Assembly: GCF_023065955.2 (NCBI RefSeq) | Contig: NW_026622963.1 | Coordinates: forward strand, 8,315,001 to 8,379,000 | Direction: 5' to 3' | DNA from: Ursus arctos | Lineage: Eukaryota > Chordata > Mammalia > Carnivora > Ursidae | Length of the DNA stretch: 64,000 bases | Part shown: piece after piece, positions 1 through 10,220 of the stretch | Layout: each line of letters starts with the position of its first letter | How positions within the stretch are numbered: position 1 is the stretch's first letter | Position numbers and translations under genes: made by a program | The notes under the pieces: generated by a model | What the model was told of the DNA's origin: nothing | The model's input: only the letters and a program-made list of their open reading frames with translations | Database searches by the model: none

Positions 1-3000
1 TTCCTTTTTCTCCACATCCTTGTCAAAACTTGTTTCTTGTGTTTTTGATTTTAGCCATTCTGACAGGTGTGAGGGGATGTCTCATTGTGGTTTTGATTTG
101 TATTTCCCTGATGATGACTGATGTTGAGCATCTTTTCATGTGTCTATTGGCCATCTGTATATCTTTGGAGAAATGTGTATTCATGTCCTCTACCCACTTT
201 TTAATTGGATTATTTAGTTTTCTCGTGTTGAGTTGTAGAAATTCTGTATATATTTTGGATACTAACCCTTTATCAGATATTTCATTTGCAAATATCTTTG
301 CCCATTCTGTAGGTTGTCTTTTAGTTTTATTGGTTGTTTCTTTTGCTGTGTAGAAGTTTTTTTTTTTTTTTTGATGTGGTCCCAGTAGTTTATTTTTGCT
401 CTTGTTTCTCTTGCCTTAGGAGACATAGCTAGAAAAATGTTGCTATGGCCAATGTCAGAGAAGTTACCGTCTGTGCTGTCTTCTAGGATTTTTATGGTTT
501 CAGGTCTCACATTTAGGTCTTTAATCCAGTTTGAGTTAATTTTTTGTGTACGGTGAAATAAAGTGGTCCAGTTCTTTTGCATGTAGCCGTCCAGTTTTTC
601 CAATACCATTTGTTGAAGAGACTTTTTCCCTGTGCATATTCTTGCCTCTCTTGTCCAAGATTAATTGACTATATAATTATGGGTTTATTTCTGGGCTCTC
701 TATTCTGGTCTGTTGATCTATGTGTCTATTTTTGTGCCAGTACCATAATGTTTTGATTACTAAAGTTTTGTAGTTTATCCTGAAATCTGGGATTGTGATA
801 CCTCCAGTTTTGTTCTTTTTCAAGAATTTTTTTTAGCTATTCAGGGTCTTTTGTGGTTTCATACAAATGTTAGTATTATTTGTTCTTGTTCTGTGAGAAA
901 TGCTGTTGGCATTTTGATAGGAATTGCATTAATCTGTGGATTGCTTTGGGTAGTGGGGACATTTTAATGATATTTGTTCTTCCAATCCATGAACATGGAA
1001 TATCTTTCCATTTATTTGTGTCATCTTCAATTTCTTTCATCAGTGTTTTATAGTTTTCAGAGTACAGGTCTTTTATTTCCTTGGTTAAGTTTATTTCTAG
1101 GTAGTTTATTATTTTTGGTGAAATTATAAAGGGGATTGTTTTCTCGAATCTCTTTCTACTACTTCATTATTAGTGTATAGAAATGCAATGGATTTCTGTA
1201 TATTGATTTAGTATCCTGCACCCTTACTGAATTTATCTATCAGTTCTGGTAATTTTTTGGTGGAGTCTTTGGGTTTTCTATATATAGTATCATGTCATCT
1301 GCAAATAGCGAAAGTTTTACTTCTTCCTTAACAATTTGGATGCTTTTTGTATTCTTGACTGATTGCTGTGGCTAAGACTTCCAGTACTATTTTGAATAAA
1401 AGAGTGACAGTGGACATCCTTGTCTTGCTTCTGATCTTAGGGGAAAAGCTCTCAGTTTCTTACCATTGAGTATGATGTTAGCTGTGGGGTTTTCATAGGT
1501 AGCCTTTATTATGTTGACGTATGGTCCCTCTAAACCTACTTTATTGAGGGTTTTTTTCTTTTATCATGAATGGATGTTGTCATTTGTCAAATGCTTTTTC
1601 TCCATCTATTGAAATGACCATATGGTTTTTATCCTTTCTCTTGTTGATGTGTATCATGTACTGATTTGCAAATATTGAACCATCCTTGCAATCCAGGAAC
1701 AAATCCCACTTTATCATGGTAGTAATTTTTAAAATATATTGTTGGATTCAGTTTGCTAATATTTTGTTGAGGATTTTTGCATCTGCTTTCATCAGAGGTA
1801 TTGGCTTGTAGTTCTCTTTTTTTGTGGTGTCTTTATCTGGTTTTGGTATTAGCGGTAATGCTGGACTTGTAGAATGAATCTGGAAGCTTTCCTTCCTCTT
1901 CTGTATTTTGGAATAGTTTGAGAAGAATAGGTATTAACTTTTCTTTAAATGTTTGGTAGAATTCACCTGTGAAGCCATCTGGTCTCAGACATTTGTTTTT
2001 GGGAGGTTTTTTAAAAAAAATTTTTATTACTGATTCAATTTCCTTGCTGGTATTTGGTCTGTTCAAAGTTTCTATTTCTTCCTGCTTTAATTTTGGTAGG
2101 TTATAGGTTTCTTGGAATTTATCCAAATCTTCTAATTTGTCCAGTTTATTGACATACAATTTTTCATAAAATTCTCTTATAATCTTTTGTATTTCTGTGG
2201 TATCAGTTGTCATTTTTCCTCTTTCATTTCTGATTTTGTTTGTTTAAGTTCTCTCTCTCTTTTTCTCTCTCATATAAGTCTGGCTAAAGGTTATCAGTTT
2301 TATTGATCTTTCCAAAGAACCAGCTCCTGGTTTCATTGATCTGTTCTATTGCTGTTGTTGTTGATCTTGTTGTTGTTGTTTTTAGTTTCTATTTCATTTA
2401 TTTCTCTTCTAATCTTTATTTAGTATTTATTTATTTAAAATAGGCTCCACACCCAGTGTGGAGCCCAAGGTGGGGCTTGAACTCATGACCCAGAGATCAA
2501 GACCTGAGCTGAGATCAACAGTCGGTTGCTTAAACAACGGAGCCACCAGACACCCTTGCTTTAATCTTTATTATTTCCTTTCCTCTACTGGTATTGCATT
2601 TTGTTTCTTCTTTTTCTAGCTCCTTTAAGTGTAATGTTAGGTTGTTTATTTGAGATTTTTCTTGCTTCTTGAGATAGGCCTGTTTTGCTATAAGCTTCCT
2701 TCTTAGAACTGCTTTTGCTGCATCCCAAAGTCTTAGGACTGTTGTGTTTTCATTTGCATTTGTCTCCATGTATGTTTTTATTTCCTCTTTGATTTCTTGG
2801 TTGACTCAGTCATTGTTTAGTAGCATGTTATTTAACTTCCATGTATTTGTGTTCTTTCCAGTTTTTTCTTGTGGTTGATTTCTAGTTTCATAGCATTGTG
2901 GTTGGAAAAGATGCATGGTATGACATCACTCTTTTTGAATCTGTTGAGACTTGTTTCGTGGTTTAACATGTGATCTATTCTAGGAAATGTTCCATGTGCA

Positions 3001-3600
3001 CTTGAAAAGAATGTGTATTCTCCTGTTTTAGGATGGAATATTCTGAATATATTTGTTAGATCCATCTGGTCCAGTGTGTCATTCAAAGTCATTGTTTCCT
3101 TGTTGATTTTCTGTTTGGGTGGTCTATCCATCGATCTAAGTACTGTGTTAAAGTCTCCTACTATTATTGTATTACTAACAATTACTTCTTTTATGTTTGT
3201 TATTAGCTGATTTGTGTATTTAATTGCTCCCATGTTGGGTGCACAAATATTTACAATTGTTATACCTTCTTGGATTGTTCCCTTTATGGTTAGGTAGTGT
3301 CCTTCTTTGTCTCTTGTTACAGTCTTTATTTTAAAGTCTATTTTGCCTGATATAAGTATTGGTACCTGGCTTTCTTTTCACTTCCATTTGTCTGATAAAT
3401 ATTTTCCCATACCTTCACTTTTGATCTGCATGTGTCTTTAGGTCTGAAATGAATCTCTCGTAGGCAGTATATAGATGAGTCTTATTTTCTTTATCCATTT
3501 TGTCACCCTATGTCTTTTGATTGGAGCATTTAGTCCATTTACATTAAAGCAATTATCAATAGGTATGTACTTATTGCCATTTTGTTACTTGTTTTATGGC
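1..3600 (-). pseudogene. L1-A ORF2 (endonuclease and reverse transcriptase), decayed
   Basis: ORF2 of an L1 encodes an apurinic-type endonuclease followed by a reverse transcriptase used for target-primed reverse transcription. Conceptual minus-strand pieces match this layout. The endonuclease part lies at about 3600-2830 and includes GDFNT and IDHML; the usual C-terminal SDH reads SNH, so a catalytic aspartate is replaced. The reverse-transcriptase fingers region is at 2213-1833 and contains LRPDGFTGEFYQTF. The FADD catalytic motif is still encoded at 1305-1294. The region with DLNVRPETIKILE is at 609-262. The frame is broken many times and a SINE sits at 2421-2561. The gene runs off the window before its stop codon. 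Confidence 0.9.
2421..2561 (-). mobile_element. Carnivore SINE (SINEC), short copy inside L1-A
   Basis: A tRNA-derived SINE in minus orientation: a T/A-rich tail on the left and the tRNA-like head (GAGCCACCAGACACCC) on the right. It is flanked by an 11-bp target-site duplication, TAATCTTTATT, at 2410-2420 and 2562-2572. The body is reduced, with no long GA tract. Confidence 0.9.
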
Positions 3601-4242
3601 TACTTGTTTTGTAGTTCTTCTCTGCTCCTTTCTTCTCTTGCTCTCTTCTCTCACAGTTTGCTGGCTTTCTTTAGTGATATACTTAGATTTCTGTCTTTTT
3701 AATTTTGTTGCATATCTGTTACTGATTTTTGATTTGTAGTTACCATTAGGTTTATATATAGCATCTTATGCATATAGTAATCTATATTAAGTTGATGGTT
3801 GTGTAAGTTTGAACCCTATCCTTACTCTTCTCCCTGCCAGGTTTTAGGTATATGGTGTCCTACTTTATATCCTTTTATTTTGTGAATTCCTCAATTTATT
3901 TTTATAGATATACTTAATTTTACTGCATTTGTGTTTCGTACTTTTCTTATTCCTAGTTATGGTCTTTCCTTTTCACTCAAACGTCCCCTTCAACATTTCT
4001 TTTAGAGGTGACTTAGTGGTCATGAATTCCTTTAACTTTTGTTTGTTGTGAAATTCATTATCTCTCCTTCTATTTGGAATGATAGCCTTGCTGGATAGAA
4101 TATTCTTGGTTGCAGAATATTCTTTCTTTCACTACTTTGAATATATCATGCCACTTTCTTCTGGCCTGTAAAGTTTCTGCTGAAAAATCAGCTGATCATC
4201 TTATGGGTTTCCTGTGTATGTAACCGTTTTCTGTTGCTGCCT

Positions 4243-4445
4243 TGGGGGAAAAAAAGATTTATTTATTATTTTGAGAGAGAGGAGAGAGTGGGGAGAGGGG
4301 CAGAGAGAGAGGGAGAGAGAATCTCAAGCACCCTCCCTTCTGAGCATGGAGCCTGGTGTGGGGCTTGATCTTATGACCCTGAGATCATCGCCTGAGCTGA
4401 AATCAAGAGTCACACCCTTAACTGATTATGGAGCCCAGGCGCCCC
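4243..4445 (-). mobile_element. Carnivore SINE inside L1-A ORF1
   Basis: Minus-oriented SINE with an A/T tail, a GA-rich segment (4274-4320), a B-box region and a head ending in CCAGGCGCCCC. The flanking TTGCTGC motif occurs at 4234 and again after the element, which suggests a target duplication. A second SINE follows directly. Confidence 0.9.
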
Positions 4446-4455
4446 CTTTTGCTGC

Positions 4456-4457
4456 AT

Positions 4458-4493
<36 letters not shown>

Positions 4494-4689
4494 GATTCTA
4501 TTTATTATTTGAGAAAGAGACAGAGAGAGAGAGAGAGCGAGCACAAGCAGGGGGAGGGGCAGAGGGAGAGGGAGAAGCAGACTCTTTGCTGAGCAGAGAG
4601 CCCAATGTGGGGCTTGATCCCAGGACCCCAGGACCATGACCTGAGCTGAAGGCAGACACCCTAACTGACTGAGCCACCCAGGTGCCCCT
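4456..4689 (-). mobile_element. Carnivore SINE inserted beside the previous SINE
   Basis: Minus-oriented SINE with an (ATTT)n tail at 4456-4494, a GA-rich body and a head ending in CACCCAGGTGCCCC. The 10-bp direct repeat CTTTTGCTGC flanks it at 4446-4455 and 4690-4699. The left copy is also the end of the neighbouring SINE, so this element landed in its target duplication. Confidence 0.9.
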
Positions 4690-4699
4690 CTTTTGCTGC

Positions 4700-5060
4700 T
4701 TTTAAAAGTCTATCTTTATCACTACTTTTTTCCATTTTAATTATTATGTGTAATTTGTGTGGATTTTGTGTGGACTTCCTTGGGTTGATCTCTGTACCTT
4801 TGGTTCTGGATTTCTGTTTTCTTCCCCAGATTCAGAAAATTTTCTGCTATTATTTCTTCAAATAAAATTTCTGCCCCCTTTTCTGTCTTCTTCTTCTTCT
4901 GGGATCCCTATAATGAGAATGTTATTATGCTTGATGGTGTTGCTGAATTCCCTAAGTCTATTTTCATTTTTTATTATATTTTTCTCTTTCCTACGTGTGT
5001 TGTGTGCACCCTGCTGTCGTGGCTGAGCTGGTTTTGCCTTCAGTCCAGGCATATGCAATG
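4700..5060 (-). pseudogene. L1-A ORF1 remnant
   Basis: The minus-strand translation at about 5058-4858 contains NNILIIGIPEEEEDRKGG, which matches the NIRIIGVPEGEE-type segment of L1 ORF1, the RNA-binding nucleic-acid chaperone of the L1 particle. The downstream part of ORF1 is interrupted by two SINEs (4243-4689) and then decays. No intact coiled coil or complete RRM can be read. Confidence 0.8.
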
Positions 5061-5340
5061 GCTCTTTTTGCCTGTTGTGAGGATGGTTTGGTCCCTATGT
5101 TGTTAGTGGGCTGGTCTGGAGTCTGTGGCATCACTTCCTCCCTCCTGCAGACAGTCCTATGGGTTCACCCTTCCTACCCTCTTCGATGTGGCCTCTTCAC
5201 TACATTTAGCTGTGGAGAATCTGTTCTGCTAGTCTTCAGGTCATTTGTTTTATTTACTCTGATGTAGGTGTTATCTAGTTGTATCTGTGGGACAAAGTGA
5301 GCTTAGGATCTTCCTACTCTGCCGTCTTCCCCAGAAGTCT

Positions 5341-5655
5341 TCTGGCAGGTTTGTTTTTTAATTATAAAATTATACTGGCTTTTGTCAAATGCTTTTTATG
5401 CATCTATTGAGATGCTTATATGTTTTTTTCTTTTTTGTTAGTATGACTCATATAACATCTAAAAAAAAGCACAGTATGAGAAAGGAAACTTCTAGTCCAA
5501 TTTCACATGGATAACAAAGTAGAAATCCCAAAGAAGATAGTAACAAACAGAATTTTATAATATGTAAAAAAGATAATAGATCATGATCAAATTGGATTTA
5601 TCCCAGGAAGGCAAGATTGACTCAATATTAGAAATCTGATAAATGGGGGCAGAAA
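5341..5655. mobile_element. Small L1 fragments in opposite orientations
   Basis: About 5360-5450 is antisense L1 reverse-transcriptase sequence (the reverse complement of an AFDK-like region). About 5470-5650 is sense sequence from just upstream in ORF2 (GGATTTATCCCAGGAAGGCA encodes GFIPGR). The two pieces are adjacent in a normal L1 but inverted relative to each other here, as in a twin-priming inversion. Confidence 0.75.
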
Positions 5656-5689
5656 GGGATTCATTTTTGTATTTCCATTTCATTTTAGT

Positions 5690-6632
5690 TTTGATTTTTA
5701 GAGATTAATTTTAAAATGAATTTTTATCTTATAATTATAAAAAAATATTTTCGTGGTTCCAAAGTCAAATCTATAAAACAAGGAACATTCAGAGAAGTCC
5801 AGATTCTATCCTTGTCCCCTCCACTACTTTCCCTCCCTCACTTCTTAGGTAATTCTTAAAAAAATTATAATTTATCTTTCCATTAAAATATAATTGTCTC
5901 CTATCCCTTTTTAGCTGAATGGTAGCATACTATACACATTTTTGCCAGCTTACTTTATTTACTTAAAAATATATCTTCAGAACTTCTGTGTAGTAATATA
6001 TATAAATGGTCCTTATTTCTTTTTACAGCTGCATATAATTCCGTTATTATAGGTATACCATAATTTATTCAGCAATCTCCTATTGTTGGGTGAGTGGGGG
6101 ACTTTTGCACTTACAAGTAATTCTATAATGAATAACCTTGCACTTGTGTCTTTTTTTGTGTTTTTGTCATCTTATCTTTGGGATATATTCCTAAAAGTAG
6201 GATTGGTGGGTTAAAGAGCAAATGCATAGATAGTTATGTCAAATTTCATTCCTTAGGAATTGTACAATTTTGCATTCCCACCACCAAAGAATGAAAATGG
6301 CCATTCTCAGAGCTTCATCAACAGAGTATGCTGTCAAAATTTTAGATTTTTGCCAGTCTAGTAAGTAAGAATGAAATCTCAGTCTGTATTTCTCTTATGA
6401 ACGAGGTCGAGCATCTTTTCAAATGATTAACAGCCATTTGCATTTCTTTTCTATTAAGGGTGTGTTCATATCTCTTGCTTATTTTTCTATATTATTTTCT
6501 ATGTTTTTCTATATGGTTGTGGCCTTCTCTATTTTAGAAAAGTTTTTAAATATTAGGGATATTAACTCTTTAGAATATAAGTTGAAAATATTTTCCCCAG
6601 TGTGTTGGTTCAGACTTTTTTCCTAACACAAG
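5690..6632 (-). mobile_element. Ancient L1 fragment (L1M-type)
   Basis: AT-rich sequence with the diagnostic antisense series of an old L1 3' half: a GATATATTCCTAAAAGTAGG-like motif near 6182 and GAGCATCTTTTCAAATGATT near 6410, followed by decayed ORF2-like sequence. No frame is maintained. The left boundary is approximate. Confidence 0.75.
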
Positions 6633-7264
6633 AAGTTCCAGACATAGGTAGTTGCCATCATTGGCTCAGTGGCCTGACGATGTCAGTGCCAACCTTTCTG
6701 AGATTCTCTAGGCATTTCCTGTAGAGTCACATTATGGTTGTGTTAAAGGCAGGTAGGACCAGGGAGAGATGGCTCCGGAGCTACATGTCCCTTTTATTAG
6801 AAATGTGTAAGCTTTCTCAGAGGTCCCCAACAGATCTGCATTCATTTAATTAGCCAGAACTAGGTTATGTACCTCTCACCCCCAGCTTCAGAGAAAGCTG
6901 GGAAGGAAAATATCTCATTTTTCTAGCTTCTGGAGTGGAGTTGGGCAAGGAGAGGGAGACTGGAATGCATGTTCAGTTATCCAACCAACTACCACAGACA
7001 GGAATGAGCAATTTAGGTCAAATGGAAGACTCATCTTTACTCCCATTCTGTGACATGTCTGTGAGCTAGTACTTGGGCTCACAATCCCAAAAGGGAATTC
7101 AGTCTTGTGTCCAGGAAAAAGTTAGTGTGGAAACCAGGTTATAGTGGACCAAGGAGCTGAGGAAACAGGGCAAGGGAGAATAGATTGGTGTTCAGAGCAG
7201 TTTGGCAATGGAAGATGGAGAAGGTAGCAGGATAGCTTGAGAAGACCTAGGTCCAAGGGTGGCC
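6633..7264. other. Low-copy or very old repeat sequence, no gene seen
   Basis: Contains stretches that resemble an unclassified old mammalian repeat (for example around 6745-6905), but I cannot name the family. There is no usable open frame, no splice-flanked exon and no RNA gene. Confidence 0.4.
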
Positions 7265-7281
7265 AGAGATGATGTGCTTTA

Positions 7282-7306
7282 TTTTAAAGATTTATTTATT
7301 TATTTA

Positions 7307-7343
<37 letters not shown>

Positions 7344-7486
7344 CCTGGAGAGGGAGAGAGAATCCGAAGCAGACGCCATGCTGATTGCAGAGCCCGACAC
7401 AGGGCTTGATCTCACAACCACAGGATCATGACCTAAGCCAAAACCAAGAGTTGGACACTTAACCAACTGAGCCACCCAGGCACCCC
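7282..7486 (-). mobile_element. Carnivore SINE with GA tract
   Basis: Minus-oriented SINE with an (AAAT)-type tail, a long (GA)n tract at 7308-7340, and a head ending in GCCACCCAGGCACCCC. A 17-bp direct repeat with one mismatch flanks it: AGAGATGATGTGCTTTA at 7265-7281 and AGAGATAATGTGCTTTA at 7487-7503. Confidence 0.95.
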
Positions 7487-7503
7487 AGAGATAATGTGCT
7501 TTA

Positions 7504-8620
7504 AAATATGGAAGAGTCTTGAAGGAAAACTTTGGTGAAACTTGGAAAGAGAGTAATTGATAAAGGGAGGTTCTCGAAGGGATAGGATGGTGTGAGGGCA
7601 GTGACAGGTGTACAGTTGTGTTTGTGATGGGAGGAAAGGTAGCTCTTCCTCTGAGATTGAGAGCAAGAAAGCGTAAAGCATCGGGAGCAATTTATATGAA
7701 TTATATGCAGATCCTGTCCTTCAGAAAGTCAGTCTGAAAAGGAGATGAGACTTGATGTCTTCAGGAATACTTGGTTTCAAGATAAATAAACTCACTCAAA
7801 AGTTTAAGTTAAAGGCCGCTGTGAAATAATAGAAAAAAATATATATATTGGTCTCTGCCCCTGCTTCCTGGCACAGAACTCTTAAAACCCTAGCAATTTC
7901 CTAAGTGATAAGGCACTGGGAGCAACTTTTATTCTGATATGTGGCCTTTGATCCCAGTTCCCGACGCAGAGCTCCTGAATCCCCTGGAATTTCCCAGGTG
8001 GTACGCACATCTTTTAGTCTAATGCGGTAATGCTCGATTGATTCCGGGACGGGGGCCGGTCACCAGAAAGACCATTATTAGAAGCTTGGAGCTGAAGGGG
8101 AGAGGGGCTGGACATTGAGTTGATGATTGATGACACCTGTTCCACACCATCTCCATGGGGACAGAAGCTCCTGTGGTTGGGGTCCTTGGGACTCTGTCCT
8201 AGGTGTCTCTTCATCTGGATCTTCATCTGGGTCTGTTTTCGTATCTTTCATTATCTAATAAGTTGGTAAGTGTTTCCCCGAGTTTTGTGAACTGTTCTAG
8301 CAAATGATTGGACCCAAGGAGGAGGTCATAGGAAACTCAGATTTATAACTGGTTGGTCAGAAGCACAGGCGACAACCCACCTTCGTGAGTGGCATCTGAA
8401 GTGGGGGCAGCGGTCTTGAGCCCTTCACCTGTGGAGCCTGAGCTAACTCAGCTTAGAGTCAGAACTGAATTGACCCAGATACCCAGCTAGTGTCACAGAG
8501 ACTTGCTTGGTGTGGACCCCCTTCCCCCAAATCTGGCATCATAAGTGTTGTGAGTGTGGTAATGGTGTGAAAGTCTAGAGGGGAAACAGAGGAGTGTTTT
8601 TCTTATACAGCTTGTTTATT
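7504..8620. other. Unassigned sequence; 7830-8590 looks like an old retroelement or LTR
   Basis: No gene is visible. The part from about 7830 to 8590 has phrases typical of a dispersed mammalian element, such as GGTTGGTCAGAAGCACAGGC and GCATCTGAAGTGGGGGCAG. I recognise it as repetitive but cannot name the family safely. Short open frames here are not supported by any protein similarity I can see. Confidence 0.4.
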
Positions 8621-8635
8621 AGAAAGATACAAAGG

Positions 8636-8830
8636 GGGGCGCCTGGGTAGCGCAGTCCTTAAGCGTCTGCCTTCGGCTCAGGGCGTGATCCCGGCGTTCC
8701 GGCATCGAGTCCCACATCAGGCTCCTCCGCTGGGAGCCTGCTTCTTCCTCTCCCACTCCCTCTGCTGTGTTCCCTCTCTCCCTGGCTGTCTCTCTGTCAC
8801 ATAAATAAAGAAAATCTTAAAAAAAAAAAA
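8636..8830 (+). mobile_element. Carnivore SINE, perfect 15-bp target duplication
   Basis: Head GGCGCCTGGGTAGCGCAG, a B-box-like region near 8705, a C/T-rich body and an A-rich tail. The perfect direct repeat AGAAAGATACAAAGG is at 8621-8635 and 8831-8845. The intact duplication suggests a fairly young insertion. Confidence 0.96.
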
Positions 8831-8865
8831 AGAAAGATACAAAGGAATATCAAGGAAACCCAACT

Positions 8866-9490
8866 GTGAGGTTTTTAAAAATTGAGATATATATATTCCT
8901 CATACTATAAAATTCACCGATTTGAAATTCAGTGGATCTTAGCATATTCACTGCAACTATCACCGTGATCTAATTTTAGAACATTTTCAGCACCTCAAAA
9001 AGAAATCCTAGATGAATTAGCAGTCATGCCCCATTCCCACTACCTCCCGAACCCCCCACCGGCCCTAGGCAACCACTGACCTACCCTCTATCTCTGTTTA
9101 TTCTTTATTCTGCATATTTCATAAAAATGAAGACATACAGTGTGTAGTGTTTCATGTCTGGCTTCTTTCACTTAGCATAATGAAAGATTTCAAGGTTTAT
9201 CCATGTGATAGCACGCATCAGTACTTCATTCTTTTTTATTCCTGAATAATGTTCCATTGTGTGGATATGCCACGTTTAATTGATCCATTCACCAACTGAT
9301 GGTTGTTTTTGACCTTTTGGCTACTCCGAATAATGCTGCTATGAAGATCTGCACACATGTTTTCGTGTGGGTATGTTTCACTTCTTTTGAGTATATACCT
9401 CGGAGTAGAATTGTTGAATCGTATGGTGAAGGTGGGTGTCAGGTGGTATCTTGTTGGGTTTTGATTTGCATGCTTATGGGCACATAAGAG
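8866..9490 (-). mobile_element. L1M-type fragment
   Basis: Antisense L1 3' region. Signature motifs include AAAATTCACCGATTTGAAAT near 8909, TCTTTCACTTAGCATAATGA near 9164, and GAATAATGTTCCATTGTGTG near 9244. The open frames on either strand here are by-products of this element. Confidence 0.85.
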
Positions 9491-9496
9491 TAGGGG

Positions 9497-9725
9497 TGTG
9501 GGGGAATTGTGTCCCTCCCCCAAATTAACAGGCTGAAGTCCGAGATGGGGTATTTGGGAGATAAGGTCATGATGGTGGATTCTTCATGATGGGATTAGTG
9601 CCCTTATAAGAGGAGACACCTGAGAATTTGCTCTCTTGCTCTCTCTCTCCTATGTGAGGACACAGCATTAAAAAAGAAAAGAAAAGAAAAGAAAAGAAAA
9701 GAAAAGAAAAGAAAAGAAAAGGAAA

Positions 9726-9770
<45 letters not shown>

Positions 9771-9937
9771 AGGAAAGAAAGAAAAAGAAAAAAAACCAGC
9801 TGTCTGCAAGCCAGGAACCAAGTCAGCTAGCTCCTTGATCCTAGACTTCCCAGCCTCCAGAATGGGGAGACCTAAGTGTGTGTTGTTTGAGCTGACCAGT
9901 CTGATACTGTGTTGTAGCAGCCCGAGCTAATACACTA
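9497..9937 (+). mobile_element. MLT1-type LTR (ERVL-MaLR)
   Basis: Non-coding solo LTR. It has GATGGGATTAGTGCCCTTAT near 9589, a TCCTATGTGAGGACACAGC segment, GACTTCCCAGCCTCCAGAAT near 9844 and an end reading GTAGCAGCCCGAGCTAATAC. A large simple-repeat expansion (9668-9798) splits it. The open frame over the repeat is an artefact. Confidence 0.85.
9668..9798 (+). repeat. (GAAAA)n / (GAAA)n microsatellite
   Basis: About 130 bp of GAAAA pentamers passing into GAAA tetramers, inside the MLT1 LTR. Purine-only on the plus strand, so prone to slippage and possibly to triplex formation. Confidence 0.97.
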
Positions 9938-10021
9938 AGAAACCATTGTCTAGCCCAAGGTCAAGAAAACTTACTCCTGTGTTTTCTTCTAAGAGTATTA
10001 TAGTTAACTCTCAATCTCTCT

Positions 10022-10220
10022 CTTTTTTAAAAAGATTTATTAATTTATTTTGGGGGGAGGGGAGAGGGAGAAGGAGAGAGAATCTCAAGCAGACTCCATC
10101 CTGTGCGTGGAGCCCATCTCAGGGCTTGATCTCACACCCTGAAATGAGGGCCCTGAGATCCTGAGCCAAGCCGAAACCAAGAGTCAGAGGCTTAACCGAC
10201 CGTGCCATCCGGGAGCCCCC
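10022..10220 (-). mobile_element. Carnivore SINE (older copy)
   Basis: Minus-oriented SINE with an AAAGATTTATT-type tail, a GGGGAGAGGGAGAAGG body and a diverged head (CATCCGGGAGCCCCC). No clear target duplication remains, which fits an older insertion. Confidence 0.85.

Larger units (their letters stand above)
1..5340 (-). mobile_element. Near full-length LINE-1 (L1-A), 3' end off the window
   Basis: Read on the minus strand, this is an L1 retrotransposon in the order 5' end, ORF1 remnant, inter-ORF region, ORF2 endonuclease, reverse transcriptase and C-terminal region. The 5' end is placed near 5340, where the reverse complement reads TTCTGGGGAAGACGGCAGAG, typical of L1 5' ends. The window edge cuts it late in ORF2. 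Three SINEs interrupt it (2421-2561, 4243-4445, 4456-4689). Many stops and frameshifts make it non-functional. The inter-ORF stretch around 3900-4200 resembles that of the L1M/carnivore lineages. Subfamily is not assigned. Confidence 0.92.

Noticed and set aside
4214..4639. 141-codon plus-strand frame with Arg/Glu repeats
   Set aside because: Translation of two adjacent SINEs and their GA-rich bodies.
8636..8760. tRNA-gene-like sequence at SINE heads
   Set aside because: The heads keep A- and B-box-like motifs but lack a complete cloverleaf and are part of SINEs, so they are not tRNA genes.
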